In this document: positions 10,401 to 17,761 of the stretch, piece by piece
Numbering within the stretch: the stretch's first letter is position 1
Layout: each line of letters opens with the position of its first letter
Program-made: the position numbers and the translations under genes
Assembly: GCA_026004675.1 (NCBI GenBank)
Contig: BPJP01000010.1
Span: 1 to 64,000, forward strand
DNA from: Gemmatales bacterium
GTDB lineage: Bacteria; Planctomycetota; Planctomycetia; Gemmatales; Gemmataceae
Length of the DNA: 64,000 nucleotides
Direction of reading: 5' to 3'
The notes under the pieces: generated by a model
Seen by the model: the letters and a program-made list of their open reading frames with translations, nothing else
Database searches by the model: none
What the model was told of the DNA's origin: nothing

Positions 10401-10528
10401 TACCGCGGCACGGCGTGCAGGCTATGTCGCTTCCGGCGGACGTCGAACCGCGACCCGAAGGAATGGGATTGTTGTTGTTCGCACCCGGCGGTGCCAAAAG
10501 AGGGCATCCGCTATCGGCCAAAGAATGA
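7430..10528 (+). CDS. Secreted Ycf48/BNR-repeat protein with PIG-L-like middle and CBM9-like C-terminus
   Basis: A 1032-residue protein with a signal peptide (MRILSLSIALSLSLSSLGYA). Residues about 25-340 hold repeated BNR/Ycf48-like blades (GWAVGDEG, TIDGGKNW, TNDGGIKW, TDDGGQTW, TRDGGQTW), which form a beta-propeller. Residues about 345-590 resemble a PIG-L/LmbE deacetylase fold: TVAHLGGDQGYLAVGL, QARAGERWSAAFVASGATT and IVTDHPDP. The usual AHPDDE zinc motif reads VHAKPETAP, so catalysis is doubtful. Residues about 640-830 are helical, TPR-like. The last 180 residues start with FLDGKFDDPCWKD and resemble family 9 carbohydrate-binding or DOMON-type domains. ATG 7430 is chosen because it creates the signal peptide; the longer frame overlaps the GT gene. 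The role is probably extracellular or periplasmic binding, but the exact function is unknown. Confidence 0.75.
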   Translation: MRILSLSIALSLSLSSLGYASEQRHFNDATIHAIQFVDKSEGWAVGDEGVIWHTIDGGKNWERQPTGVRASLRSVHFLTPYTGWVVGRVELPYDAGSRGVVLFTNDGGIKWKQLHINSFPGLNAVRMVDDRVGYLLGDGSERFPSGIFRTDDGGQTWRPVPGPRSAGWLAGQFTDKETGALVGRWSQLATIRRGLVGAADVDELGGRSLCGLHVQGKDAIAVGQGGLVLLSDTGGSRWGYADLKLPENWRTNLDFHAVHGHGRHLWIAGRPGSVLFHSSDFGRTWQVRKTGQPLPLHCIYFHDEKTGWAAGAMGVILATRDGGQTWQVQRRGGMKAALLFVHAKPETAPLETVAHLGGDQGYLAVGLCMHAPDPSSARLDQARAGERWSAAFVASGATTAEMLWQFPLPLYLEKSDKSTLMRAWDRSHADRAAEEYLRQIVLALRMWQPSVIVTDHPDPAQSRSSTAALVAEALHSAFSKAADPNVFPEQIDGLQLPLCKPTKLYGLWHQADGAHVSLDPEQISLRLGATYRDYTAEAFSLSGGSVPKRIRYFRLLDSRLAGADKHRDLMEGTRLAPGGTARRDIAPLTELSQGIAKSIRQRRNLQALADHPVAQLADPQKMLAQLGPAFEQLPDQQASEAAFAIGKRYVELGQWTLAREVFLLLVDKYPGHPRAADAYRWLVRYNSSSEARRRHELGQFVMVTNFGFRSKEPTRITTNQLKIESKGGVAEGVGVQQLTLLGNRAETRRWYEGCLEIGARLAAFGPLEAGDPSIHFCMNAARRHLGKFEEAREWNARFMKEYRGPWRAAARAEEWLRQRHGRPPKPVAFCRQTATRPFLDGKFDDPCWKDLPAIEFRHAAGATPDKYRTDAWLAYDDDFLYLALRCQHPAQAFVPPVKPRQHDQDLSDFDRVSFFIDVDRDYSTYFHLAVDQRGCVFEDCWGDRNWNPRWFVAVDSQPGRWQIEAAIPLVSLTGDKITIGKAWCCNLVRIVPRHGVQAMSLPADVEPRPEGMGLLLFAPGGAKRGHPLSAKE

Positions 10529-10670
10529 CGAGCCAGGTTCCGCATTTTCTCCGCTGACGCTTACGACGATGCCACCAGGGCCGCTGGCGGTTCGTCTTCT
10601 CGATTCTTTTCTCGAACTGGGGGGCATGTCGGGTTAGAATAATCCCTGGCTCCCGGGACAGGATGATATC

Positions 10671-11681
10671 ATGCGATTCTTCGTGAGCACATCGACCGTG
10701 GTGATCGTCATCGGCTCATTGAGCTGGTTTTTGTGGTCGCTGCACCACGGCAAAAGTGCCTCTTCGCCGAAAGAAAACGCAGCCCAGGCGGAAGAGCAGG
10801 AACAGGGCGGTTTCGCTGTCGACCGCGTTCGAGACTTTGATGCCGACCGGGCCATGAACTATCTGAAGCAGATTTGCGCCATCGGGCCGCGGATCAGCGG
10901 CAGCGATGGCATGAAAAAACAACAACAACTTCTCAAGCGCCATTTCGAAAAATTCGGCGCCAGCGTCACGTTGCAACCATTCACCGCTGTCCAGACGAGT
11001 CGGCCCAAAGACCGGATTCCGATGGCCAACATGGTCATCACCTGGCATCCACGCGCCACAAAACGCGTCATTGTTTGTTGCCATTATGACACGCGTCCCA
11101 TCGCCGACCAGGAACCGGAGCGGCGCGACTGGTTCAAGCCTTTTGTCAGCGCCAATGATGGCGGTTCGGGCGTCGCACTGCTCATGGAATTCGCCCATCA
11201 CATCAAGAACTGGAAGTTGAACGTCGGCGTCGATTTCGTGATCTTCGACGGCGAAGAAATGATCTTCGACCCAGAAACCGACAAATATTTCTTCGGGTCG
11301 CAGCACTTTGCTCGGGAATACAGGAAGAATCGTCCGCGGCACCGCTATCAGGCCGCCGTTCTGCTCGACATGATCGCCGGCAAGAATCCCAATTTCGCCG
11401 TCGAAATGAATTCCTGGATTCAGGCCGGCCAACTCGTGCAGGAGCTGTGGCAGATCGCCCAACGAGAAGGCTGCCGATCGTTTCGCGCGGTTCAGGGCGG
11501 ACAAATCAACGACGACCATCTGGCGCTGAATGCCGCGGGCATTCCGACAGTCGACATCATCGATTTCAACTACATGAACACGCATTGGCACCGGCTCAGC
11601 GATACTCCTGAAAATTGCAGCAGCGCGACCCTGGCGGAAGTGGCGCGTGTGCTGGAAGTCTGGTTGAAGTCGCTGCGCTGA
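10671..11681 (+). CDS. M28 family, glutaminyl-peptide cyclotransferase-like metalloenzyme
   Basis: A 336-residue protein with an N-terminal membrane anchor or uncleaved signal (residues 7-23), placing the enzyme outside the cytoplasm. The M28 zinc site is visible: HYDTRP, NDGGSGVALLMEFA, FDGEEMIFDPETDKYFFGSQHFA and HWHRLSDTPEN. The DGEE...GSQHFA segment is typical of animal/bacterial glutaminyl cyclases, which convert N-terminal Gln to pyroglutamate; an aminopeptidase remains possible. The length matches that family. It is followed 18 bases later by a small membrane-protein gene, probably in one transcript. Confidence 0.85.
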   Translation: MRFFVSTSTVVIVIGSLSWFLWSLHHGKSASSPKENAAQAEEQEQGGFAVDRVRDFDADRAMNYLKQICAIGPRISGSDGMKKQQQLLKRHFEKFGASVTLQPFTAVQTSRPKDRIPMANMVITWHPRATKRVIVCCHYDTRPIADQEPERRDWFKPFVSANDGGSGVALLMEFAHHIKNWKLNVGVDFVIFDGEEMIFDPETDKYFFGSQHFAREYRKNRPRHRYQAAVLLDMIAGKNPNFAVEMNSWIQAGQLVQELWQIAQREGCRSFRAVQGGQINDDHLALNAAGIPTVDIIDFNYMNTHWHRLSDTPENCSSATLAEVARVLEVWLKSLR

Positions 11682-11699
11682 ACGCATGCAGAGGTTGTC

Positions 11700-12233
11700 G
11701 TGATCCATCTGGAAAGCATCGTTGCTTCGGCGATTATCCTCTTTGTCGTTGTGTTCGGCGGGTATTTCGGCTGGAAACAGTGGAAGAACCTGCGACGGTT
11801 GCGGGTGCCAGCTGGTCTCGATGCCGACGAAAGGCGCTATCAAATCAGGCAATCCGCTCGCCGCCTGGCAACCTGCGTTCTGATGGTGGCATTGGGCGCC
11901 ATGATTGCAGGTTCGTACTTGACAGGTCTGAATAATCGTGCGTCGACATTGCGGCAAGCGGAAGAAGATGCCGCCAACGACGCCGAGGCTACCGCTGCCC
12001 GTGCCGCCCAAAGACGTTATCTTAATTTCCTCAGCATTTATTGGATTTGCGCACTCATCATGATTTTCGCCATGATGTGCCTGGCGTTGTTTGATCTTTT
12101 GGAAATACGCCGGTTCGGTCTGCGTCGGCTGTCGCAAATGAGGACCGAGCAACACGAAGCCATCATCAAGGAAGCAGCCAACTGGCGCAAACGCCAGGAG
12201 GAACAGAATGGCGAACAAAATGGCAGCCAATGA
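11700..12233 (+). CDS. Small membrane protein of unknown function
   Basis: A 177-residue protein starting at GTG 11700, directly after the M28 gene. Three hydrophobic segments are visible (about 6-26, 56-75 and 107-134). A charged alanine/glutamate-rich stretch between the second and third and a basic, Gln/Glu-rich C-terminus (WRKRQEEQNGEQ) suggest coiled coil. I recognise no family. Close spacing to the cyclase-like gene suggests co-expression. Confidence 0.65.
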   Translation: MIHLESIVASAIILFVVVFGGYFGWKQWKNLRRLRVPAGLDADERRYQIRQSARRLATCVLMVALGAMIAGSYLTGLNNRASTLRQAEEDAANDAEATAARAAQRRYLNFLSIYWICALIMIFAMMCLALFDLLEIRRFGLRRLSQMRTEQHEAIIKEAANWRKRQEEQNGEQNGSQ

Positions 12234-12457
12234 GCAACCGTCGTCGGTTGGGGAATTTCCACCGTATTCTGGCTTCCAGGCGGCCGAAATTAGTGAAAGC
12301 AAGTCGATTCGTGAAATTGAGTTCTTTAAGAAAAACTCGAAGGTTTGGGAAAAGTTGCAAGTTAGGAAAAAATCAACATCGCGCAAAAAAGTTTGCTCGC
12401 TCGCAGAAAGCCTTGTCAGCTCAACGAGTTACAACTTTGGCTGCCATTCGATTCGCG

Positions 12458-12485
12458 TTGACACGTTCCGCAAGGTAGTTATAAT
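12458..12485 (+). promoter_or_regulatory. Consensus sigma-70-type promoter for the HTH-receiver gene
   Basis: TTGACA (12458-12463), a 16-base spacer and TATAAT (12480-12485): both hexamers are exact consensus. A start near 12492 gives a leader of about 250 bases before ATG 12740. The leader holds two short hairpins, at 12590-12610 (CAAGCC/GGCTTG) and 12667-12685 (ACGCCT/AGGCGT). No known riboswitch was recognised. Confidence 0.8.
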
Positions 12486-12739
12486 CCACCTAGATGGACA
12501 GGATTGGCAATCCTTTAACCATCCGCGACTGCGGAAATAAAGGAGAAGTCAGGGAGGGACACCCACCCGCGACGTAAAACTCGACGCCACAAGCCTGATA
12601 ACCTGGCTTGGGTGTTTGCCAAGGAATAGGCGAGAGGCAAGTCATGGAGGATTTCGGTTCCCCTCAACGCCTTACGGAGAGGCGTGGCCGGAACCACAAC
12701 CAAACAACTGGCCCAGACCAGTAAGGGGTGGACGAAAGC

Positions 12740-13330
12740 ATGAAAACTGTATTTACCACAGGCGAGGCTGCCAAAATCTGCAAAGTCAGCCAACAAACCA
12801 TCATTCGCTGCTTCGACAACGGCCAGCTGAAGGGCTTTCGCGTGCCCGGCTCGAGATTTCGAAGAATCCCGCGTGAATCCCTCTATCGCTTCATGAAAGA
12901 AAATGGGATTCCGACTGACTCTTTGGAAAGCGGCAAACGCAAAGTCCTGCTTGTCGACGACGACCTGGAACTGGTTGAGCTGATGTCCAAAGTCCTCGAA
13001 GAGGATGGTCGCTTCGAAGTCCGTGTCGCTCACAACGGTTTCGACGCGGGCATGATGGTCAAAGAATACCAGCCTGATCTGATCGTCCTCGACGTCATGC
13101 TCCCCGACATCAACGGAAAAGAAGTCTGCCATCGCGTTCGTTCCGATCCGGCGCTTGAAGACGTTCGTATCTTGTGCATTTCGGGCATGATCGAGGAAGA
13201 CAAGATTCACGAATTGAAACTGGCCGGTGCGGACGACTTCATGCACAAGCCCTTCGTCATCGAAGAACTGATCGAACGGATGTGTGCTCAGCTCGAAATG
13301 GAAGTTGCGGTAACGCCCACATCGGCCTGA
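12740..13330 (+). CDS. Excisionase/MerR-type HTH plus receiver-domain regulator
   Basis: A 196-residue protein. Residues 4-55 form a MerR/excisionase-type helix-turn-helix (TTGEAAKICKVSQQTIIRCF, then PGSRFRRIPRE). A CheY-like receiver follows at about 68-190 with LLVDDDLE, the phospho-acceptor D118 in IVLDVMLPD and the conserved lysine in HKPF. DNA-binding domain before receiver is the reverse of usual response regulators and is an architecture I associate with Planctomycetes. ATG 12740 is preferred to the GTG at 12728 because GGACGAAAGC gives a better ribosome site. A perfect promoter lies upstream and an intrinsic terminator downstream, so it is monocistronic. The kinase gene that follows is a plausible partner. 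Confidence 0.88.
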   Translation: MKTVFTTGEAAKICKVSQQTIIRCFDNGQLKGFRVPGSRFRRIPRESLYRFMKENGIPTDSLESGKRKVLLVDDDLELVELMSKVLEEDGRFEVRVAHNGFDAGMMVKEYQPDLIVLDVMLPDINGKEVCHRVRSDPALEDVRILCISGMIEEDKIHELKLAGADDFMHKPFVIEELIERMCAQLEMEVAVTPTSA

Positions 13331-13349
13331 TGGCTCGTTGAAACACCAT

Positions 13350-13390
13350 GGCGAAAAGGTGAGGTGTACCAGCTTGCCTTTTCGCCTTTT
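13350..13390 (+). terminator. Intrinsic terminator after the HTH-receiver gene
   Basis: GGCGAAAAGG (13350-13359) pairs perfectly with CCTTTTCGCC (13377-13386) across a 17-base loop and is followed by TTTT. It begins 20 bases past the stop codon and separates the regulator from the kinase gene. Confidence 0.8.
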
Positions 13391-13447
13391 GCATATCTCT
13401 GTGCACCGGCATGCAGGATTTCCCTGTTTGCCTCCAAAGGAGCTAAC

Positions 13448-15148
13448 GTGAGGACACCGGCCCTTGCATTGGCAGCCGCTCAGGTGCCTGGGCTTTCTCC
13501 CGGCGCTGCGTCGCTGATCGCGCTGGCGCGATCCTTTTCCGCCGATGCCTGGCCGTTGCTTCGTCTCGATCCGGGAGCACTTCTTCTTCTCACCGAAGAT
13601 GCCCCAGCCGGTACGAATTACGTTCAATGGCTTCAGCAAGTAGCGGTCCTCGAGCGAGCCTGCCTCGCACATCGCCTGCCTTTTGTCGACTGGCGGCAAC
13701 ACGGTTTGGAACCGATCTACCGCCATTTTGTTCGCCTGGCGCGATTGGCGGAATGGCTGGCCAGCCGGTCCGGATATTCCCAACCGTCGGCCGCTTGGGC
13801 AGCAGGTCTGCTTGCGCCTCTCGGCTGGTGGGCCTTGTTAGCGCTCGAACCGGACCACGTCGTCTCGTCTCTGCAATCACCGGAGTTTCGCACGAAGCCG
13901 CTCGACTACCAGGTAAAGCAGTGGGGGATCGATGTTCAAAGCCTGACGCGCCGTCTCTGCCGACGCTGGCGTTTGCCCGATTGGCTGGTTGCGGTCGTCA
14001 GCCAACTCGACCTCGATTTTGCCGAAGCTTATAGTGACGGCTTGGACGAACGGCTTTTTCGCATCGTACAACTGGCGATCGCCGGTGTGGAACAACGAGA
14101 GCGAATCGTTTGCTGGTCGGTCGGGGGCTCGATCGGTGACAACCTCCGCCAATTGGGTTTAAGCCGGTCGGACATGGCGGAGCTGGTGGAGAAGGTTTTC
14201 TCCTGCGAGATCGCATTGGTCGAGTTCCAACCGCCCACGAGTGTCGGCTTGTTGCCGAGCTTGTTGGAATTGGCACTGGAAAACCGCAGGTTGCAACGAC
14301 AGGCGATCGTCGAAAAACTCGAAGCGGAACTCGACGCCTTGCACGCGGCGTTTCGGGAACGAAAGAAAACCAACGAAGAGCGGCTTCGGGCCATGAAGTT
14401 GCATGCTTTGGCGGAGTTTGCCGCCGGCGCCGGCCATGAAATCAACAACCCGCTTGCGGTGATTTCCGGGCAGGCTCAATACTTGCTGCATCGGGAGGCC
14501 GACGCGGACAAGCGTGCGGCTTTGCAAAAAATCATCGGCCAGGCCGAGCGCATTCATGCCGTCCTGACGGAATTGCGACAATTCGCACGGCCGCCGCAGC
14601 CGGTCAAAGCCCGATTGGAAGCAGGCGAACTGATCCGCGACGTCGTGAGCGGCTTTGCCGAACAAGCCGGTCAAAAACGGATCGCAATACAAACGGCGGG
14701 CGTGTCGGCACCCGTGTGGTGCCATGCCGATGGCAAGATACTCCGAACCGCTTTGGCTTGTCTCGTCCGCAACGCCATCGAGGCAGCACCCGAAGGAGGC
14801 TGGGTGAGCGTTCGCCTCAATAGCTGCAAGCCGGACGTGCTCGAGTTCGTTGTCGAAGACAACGGCATTTCACCGACCCTCGCCCAAGCCGAGCATCTTT
14901 TCGATCCGTTCTACTCCGGTCGATCGGCCGGGCGAGGCAGAGGCTTGGGTCTTTCGACGGCGTGGCAGTTGGCACGAGTGCACGACGGCGATGTTCGCTA
15001 TGAACCTCGCCCTGGTTGTCCGACACGGTTTGTGCTTTCGATCCCGCGCAAACAAACCGAGGCTCCCCCAACTTCAGATTCGCTCCCTGCCAATGGCCGA
15101 CAAACCACTCCACCCGCCACTCGCTCCGCTTCCCTCCCGATCCTTTAG
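13448..15148 (+). CDS. HDOD-like/histidine kinase hybrid sensor
   Basis: A 566-residue soluble histidine kinase. The first 300 residues are helical with HDOD/HD-like features (FVRLARLAEWLASRSG, AAWAAGLLAPLGWWAL, DGLDERLFRIVQLA). Then comes a coiled coil (ENRRLQRQAIVEKLEAEL), a HisKA dimerisation helix with phospho-acceptor H330 in GAGHEINNPLAV, and a HATPase with the N box CLVRNAIEA, G1 VEDNGISP, F box and G2 GRGLGLSTAW. GTG 13448 follows AAAGGAG at 5 bases; the longer frame runs into the upstream terminator, so it is rejected. No membrane segment is seen, so a cytoplasmic signal is sensed. It lies directly downstream of an HTH-receiver gene, a plausible cognate regulator. Confidence 0.85.
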   Translation: MRTPALALAAAQVPGLSPGAASLIALARSFSADAWPLLRLDPGALLLLTEDAPAGTNYVQWLQQVAVLERACLAHRLPFVDWRQHGLEPIYRHFVRLARLAEWLASRSGYSQPSAAWAAGLLAPLGWWALLALEPDHVVSSLQSPEFRTKPLDYQVKQWGIDVQSLTRRLCRRWRLPDWLVAVVSQLDLDFAEAYSDGLDERLFRIVQLAIAGVEQRERIVCWSVGGSIGDNLRQLGLSRSDMAELVEKVFSCEIALVEFQPPTSVGLLPSLLELALENRRLQRQAIVEKLEAELDALHAAFRERKKTNEERLRAMKLHALAEFAAGAGHEINNPLAVISGQAQYLLHREADADKRAALQKIIGQAERIHAVLTELRQFARPPQPVKARLEAGELIRDVVSGFAEQAGQKRIAIQTAGVSAPVWCHADGKILRTALACLVRNAIEAAPEGGWVSVRLNSCKPDVLEFVVEDNGISPTLAQAEHLFDPFYSGRSAGRGRGLGLSTAWQLARVHDGDVRYEPRPGCPTRFVLSIPRKQTEAPPTSDSLPANGRQTTPPATRSASLPIL

Positions 15149-15243
15149 CAACCCCTGCTCTCAGCCACATCGCCTCACGTTGACAAACGGCATTTGACCG
15201 GACAGAGAACGCAGCGATGGTTCGCTGTCGTTCGACGAACCCC

Positions 15244-16719
15244 CTAAACCAACTTTGCCAGCGCCTCGCGAAAAATCTCGCACAAGTTTTGACGTTGCCG
15301 ATCAGTGGGACAACGGGCTTCGCTTTGTGCCCATCCCAGCAATGCTTCGAGTTCGGAGCGCAGTTTGGCGACGGCATGTCGATCAGGGACAAATGGGCCG
15401 TCTTGAACTTGCACATAGATCGGCGAGGTGTGCGCAAACCCCCGAGTGAAAGAATCGACAGCAGAAGACGTGCAACGTGCAGCAAGCCAGGCAGAGGAAG
15501 TCGGTCTCCAGTCGAAAGTCAACTCGGCCGAGCATGGCGAATCGCCGGCGCTCGCCGAGGCGATAACTTCAGCGTTGGCGACTGCTTCCACCCGATCGAA
15601 GGGAATCGGACTTTCGACACGTACGCGGATGGCGACGGTTTCTCCCTGCTGGACACAAAGTTCACTGCCCGGATCGAGGCCGTTGGCGGTGAAATCGATA
15701 AACGGCCCGTTGCTGATAAACGTTCTGCCGGCCCGGACGGCTTCGATCCAGTGGCGGTAGTTGAATTCCTGATCGGGTAACAACCTTGCCCAGGTACGCA
15801 GGCTGCCAAGCAAGGTTTGGTTATTCTGCTTGCCGCTGGCGCCGGCCAGCGGAACGCGCAGACCAGCCTGAAGGAGGTGTTGCCAGGTTTCCAGAGCAGC
15901 CAGAGACGAAGGACTCAAGCCGGCGATTTCAAAAGCGTCGACTTTACCAAGCGCGAGGTCGGCAAGCGGTTCGCCGAACCGAAACCGGGAGGGATCGTGT
16001 TCCGCGGGAGTCCAGACAACGAGCCCTCCTTTGCGATGGCATTGGTCGCACCAGTCGGCAAGGCTCCAGTCATCGGCGCCGTCGGGACCGCCGAATTCAA
16101 GCGGATAGACGGCACGATGGCAATTCAGCAGTGCGAGCGCCCCGAGAAAAGGATGCCGATTGAGCGTATTGACGACGACAAGGTGGCCATCAGCATCGAG
16201 CAAAGGCGATTGCCCACTGAAGGCGATGATGTTGGGAATCGCCCGGCAACCGTTCAATGGAATGGGTCGGGCAAGGAGGTTGGCGACGGCCAGATCTTCG
16301 GCAGCCGCTTCGAGCCAGGCGGCATGAGGCGTCAAAGCGTGAGCGCGAGCATCGCCGGCATACCAGCCCTCGTCGCGCCGATGACTAAAGCGTTCGATGT
16401 TGAAACGCAAAGCCAGCTTGCCGGCGGGCAGCGATACGTCTTCAACGATCGGTTTATATTCCGGTCCTTTGCTGATCTGCACAAGCAGGCGACCCGCCGG
16501 CAGGCGAATCTCGCAGGTTCCGTCGATGTAGGCGAACTTCTTGTTATCCCAGAGAACGTTGCCGCCCACGTCGATGTGATCTTTGGTGGAGAAGTTCGCC
16601 AGTCTGCCGAACGGTGCGTAGTAGTTTCCTTCGGAATCGTAAAAAGCGATGCGGACGGGAGTCGGCTTGCCCGTGTCGGCGTCGTTGACCCGGATGTGGA
16701 CGGTATGCAGGTCTTTCAC
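15244..16719 (-). CDS. CehA/McbA-family metallohydrolase-like protein
   Basis: A 491-residue protein. Residues 1-115 look like a beta-sandwich (carboxypeptidase-regulatory-like: VRVNDADTGKPTPVRIAFYD). From about 120 the CehA/McbA PHP-type signature appears: GWYAGDARAH, then AEDLAVANLL. The usual GDxHxH metal motif has lost one His, so activity is uncertain. The C-terminal part (AGRTFISNGPFIDFTANG) matches the family. There is no clear signal peptide. The start ATG 16719 overlaps the stop of the TIM-barrel gene by four bases (ATGA), so the two are translationally coupled. Confidence 0.72.
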   Translation of the reverse strand: MKDLHTVHIRVNDADTGKPTPVRIAFYDSEGNYYAPFGRLANFSTKDHIDVGGNVLWDNKKFAYIDGTCEIRLPAGRLLVQISKGPEYKPIVEDVSLPAGKLALRFNIERFSHRRDEGWYAGDARAHALTPHAAWLEAAAEDLAVANLLARPIPLNGCRAIPNIIAFSGQSPLLDADGHLVVVNTLNRHPFLGALALLNCHRAVYPLEFGGPDGADDWSLADWCDQCHRKGGLVVWTPAEHDPSRFRFGEPLADLALGKVDAFEIAGLSPSSLAALETWQHLLQAGLRVPLAGASGKQNNQTLLGSLRTWARLLPDQEFNYRHWIEAVRAGRTFISNGPFIDFTANGLDPGSELCVQQGETVAIRVRVESPIPFDRVEAVANAEVIASASAGDSPCSAELTFDWRPTSSAWLAARCTSSAVDSFTRGFAHTSPIYVQVQDGPFVPDRHAVAKLRSELEALLGWAQSEARCPTDRQRQNLCEIFREALAKLV

Positions 16720-17552
16720 TGGAATTGTGCCCCGGCTTGGGTCAAAACCTTCTTGAACGCTTCGACTGCTTTGGGAAAGAGTTCCGGTCCGGTGACGCCG
16801 CCCGTGGGTCCGCCGCCGAGCAAATGGGGTTCAAGTGTGGCAAAGCCATCGTAGCCGTCGGCGACAGCGTCTTTGATGATTTCGGGAATTTTGCCGTGCC
16901 CTTCGCCCGCCACCCGCGCCGTCTTTTCGCCTTTGATCCAATCCTTGATATGGAAATGGACCGTCCATTGTTTGGTCAGGCGCCAGCCTTCGAGCGGATC
17001 GTAGCCGCAGAAAACGTAATTGGCCGGATCATAGATGGCAGCGAAGTGTTCGAGTTTGCTTTGCTCGAGAACGGTTTGCATGACGTCCACAACCCGCTTG
17101 GGGTCGTCGCCGTAGATGCCGTGTTCGTTTTCGTGCAACAGCCTGACCCCTTCCTGCTCGGCGATTTCGGCTTTGGTCTGCATCCTTTGCATGACTTCAT
17201 CGCGCCATTTGTCCCAGGTGTCGTTTTCCGGCAAATAGTAGCTGAAAATGCGGATGTTTCGCGTGCCGAATACCTTGCACAATTCGATGGCCCGGCGAAA
17301 GCGTTTCAAGTGAGGCTCGAACGGTTCGTTGATCTTGATCTTGCCGATCGGCGAGCCGATGGCACTCAAGCCGATGCCGTTTTTGTCCAACAGCGACTTG
17401 AAGTCCTTGATCTGATCGTCGCTGAGGTCGAGGACGTTCGTGTTCAGGATCGAGCGGAACTCGATGAACTTGACCCCGCATTGTTTTAAGATGTCGATTT
17501 GTTTTTCGGGATCGGGACTGATTTCGTCGGCAAAGGCACTGAGGGTGAACAT
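16716..17552 (-). CDS. TIM-barrel sugar-phosphate isomerase/epimerase-family protein
   Basis: A 278-residue AP-endonuclease-2/xylose-isomerase-like TIM barrel. Features include TLSAFADEISPDPEKQIDIL, GVKFIEFRS, NIRIFSYYLPE, LLHENEHGIYGDDP (metal-binding acidic strand), AAIYDPANYVFCGYDP, VHFHIKDW and EGHGKIPEII, then FATLEPHL. These place the metal ligands Glu, Asp, His and Glu in the expected order. ATG 17552 is chosen because the fold begins there; the upstream 26 residues are not family-like. Substrate is unknown; sugar or inositol derivatives are usual for the family. It is coupled to the downstream CehA-like gene. Confidence 0.88.
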   Translation of the reverse strand: MFTLSAFADEISPDPEKQIDILKQCGVKFIEFRSILNTNVLDLSDDQIKDFKSLLDKNGIGLSAIGSPIGKIKINEPFEPHLKRFRRAIELCKVFGTRNIRIFSYYLPENDTWDKWRDEVMQRMQTKAEIAEQEGVRLLHENEHGIYGDDPKRVVDVMQTVLEQSKLEHFAAIYDPANYVFCGYDPLEGWRLTKQWTVHFHIKDWIKGEKTARVAGEGHGKIPEIIKDAVADGYDGFATLEPHLLGGGPTGGVTGPELFPKAVEAFKKVLTQAGAQFQ

Positions 17553-17761
17553 GGTGAGCCGCCTTCGATGTTGGATACCAGCAACAGCGTCTTTTGCAGG
17601 CAGGATAGGCGCTGGGCCTCGGCTCGGCAATGCCGGGAGGATGACGACGGCGTCAAGTCCCAGTCGACGCCTGCTGAAAAAACGCAGGCCGGATGCCAGG
17701 CAACCTTTGCCGATTTCGCTTTCGGTCCGTATTTTTTCTCCGGTTACAACCGGGAGGTGAT

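Noticed and set aside
10716..12386. Long antisense frame of 556 codons
   Set aside because: It lies opposite the M28 gene with its clear metal-site motifs and the small membrane-protein gene, and has no recognisable domain; it is a codon-bias shadow.
12208..12540. Frame of 110 codons after the small membrane-protein gene
   Set aside because: It overlaps the previous gene, is basic and without a family pattern, and runs through the consensus promoter of the next gene.
15817..16854. Antisense frame of 345 codons
   Set aside because: It lies opposite the CehA-like gene and lacks any family motif or ribosome site.
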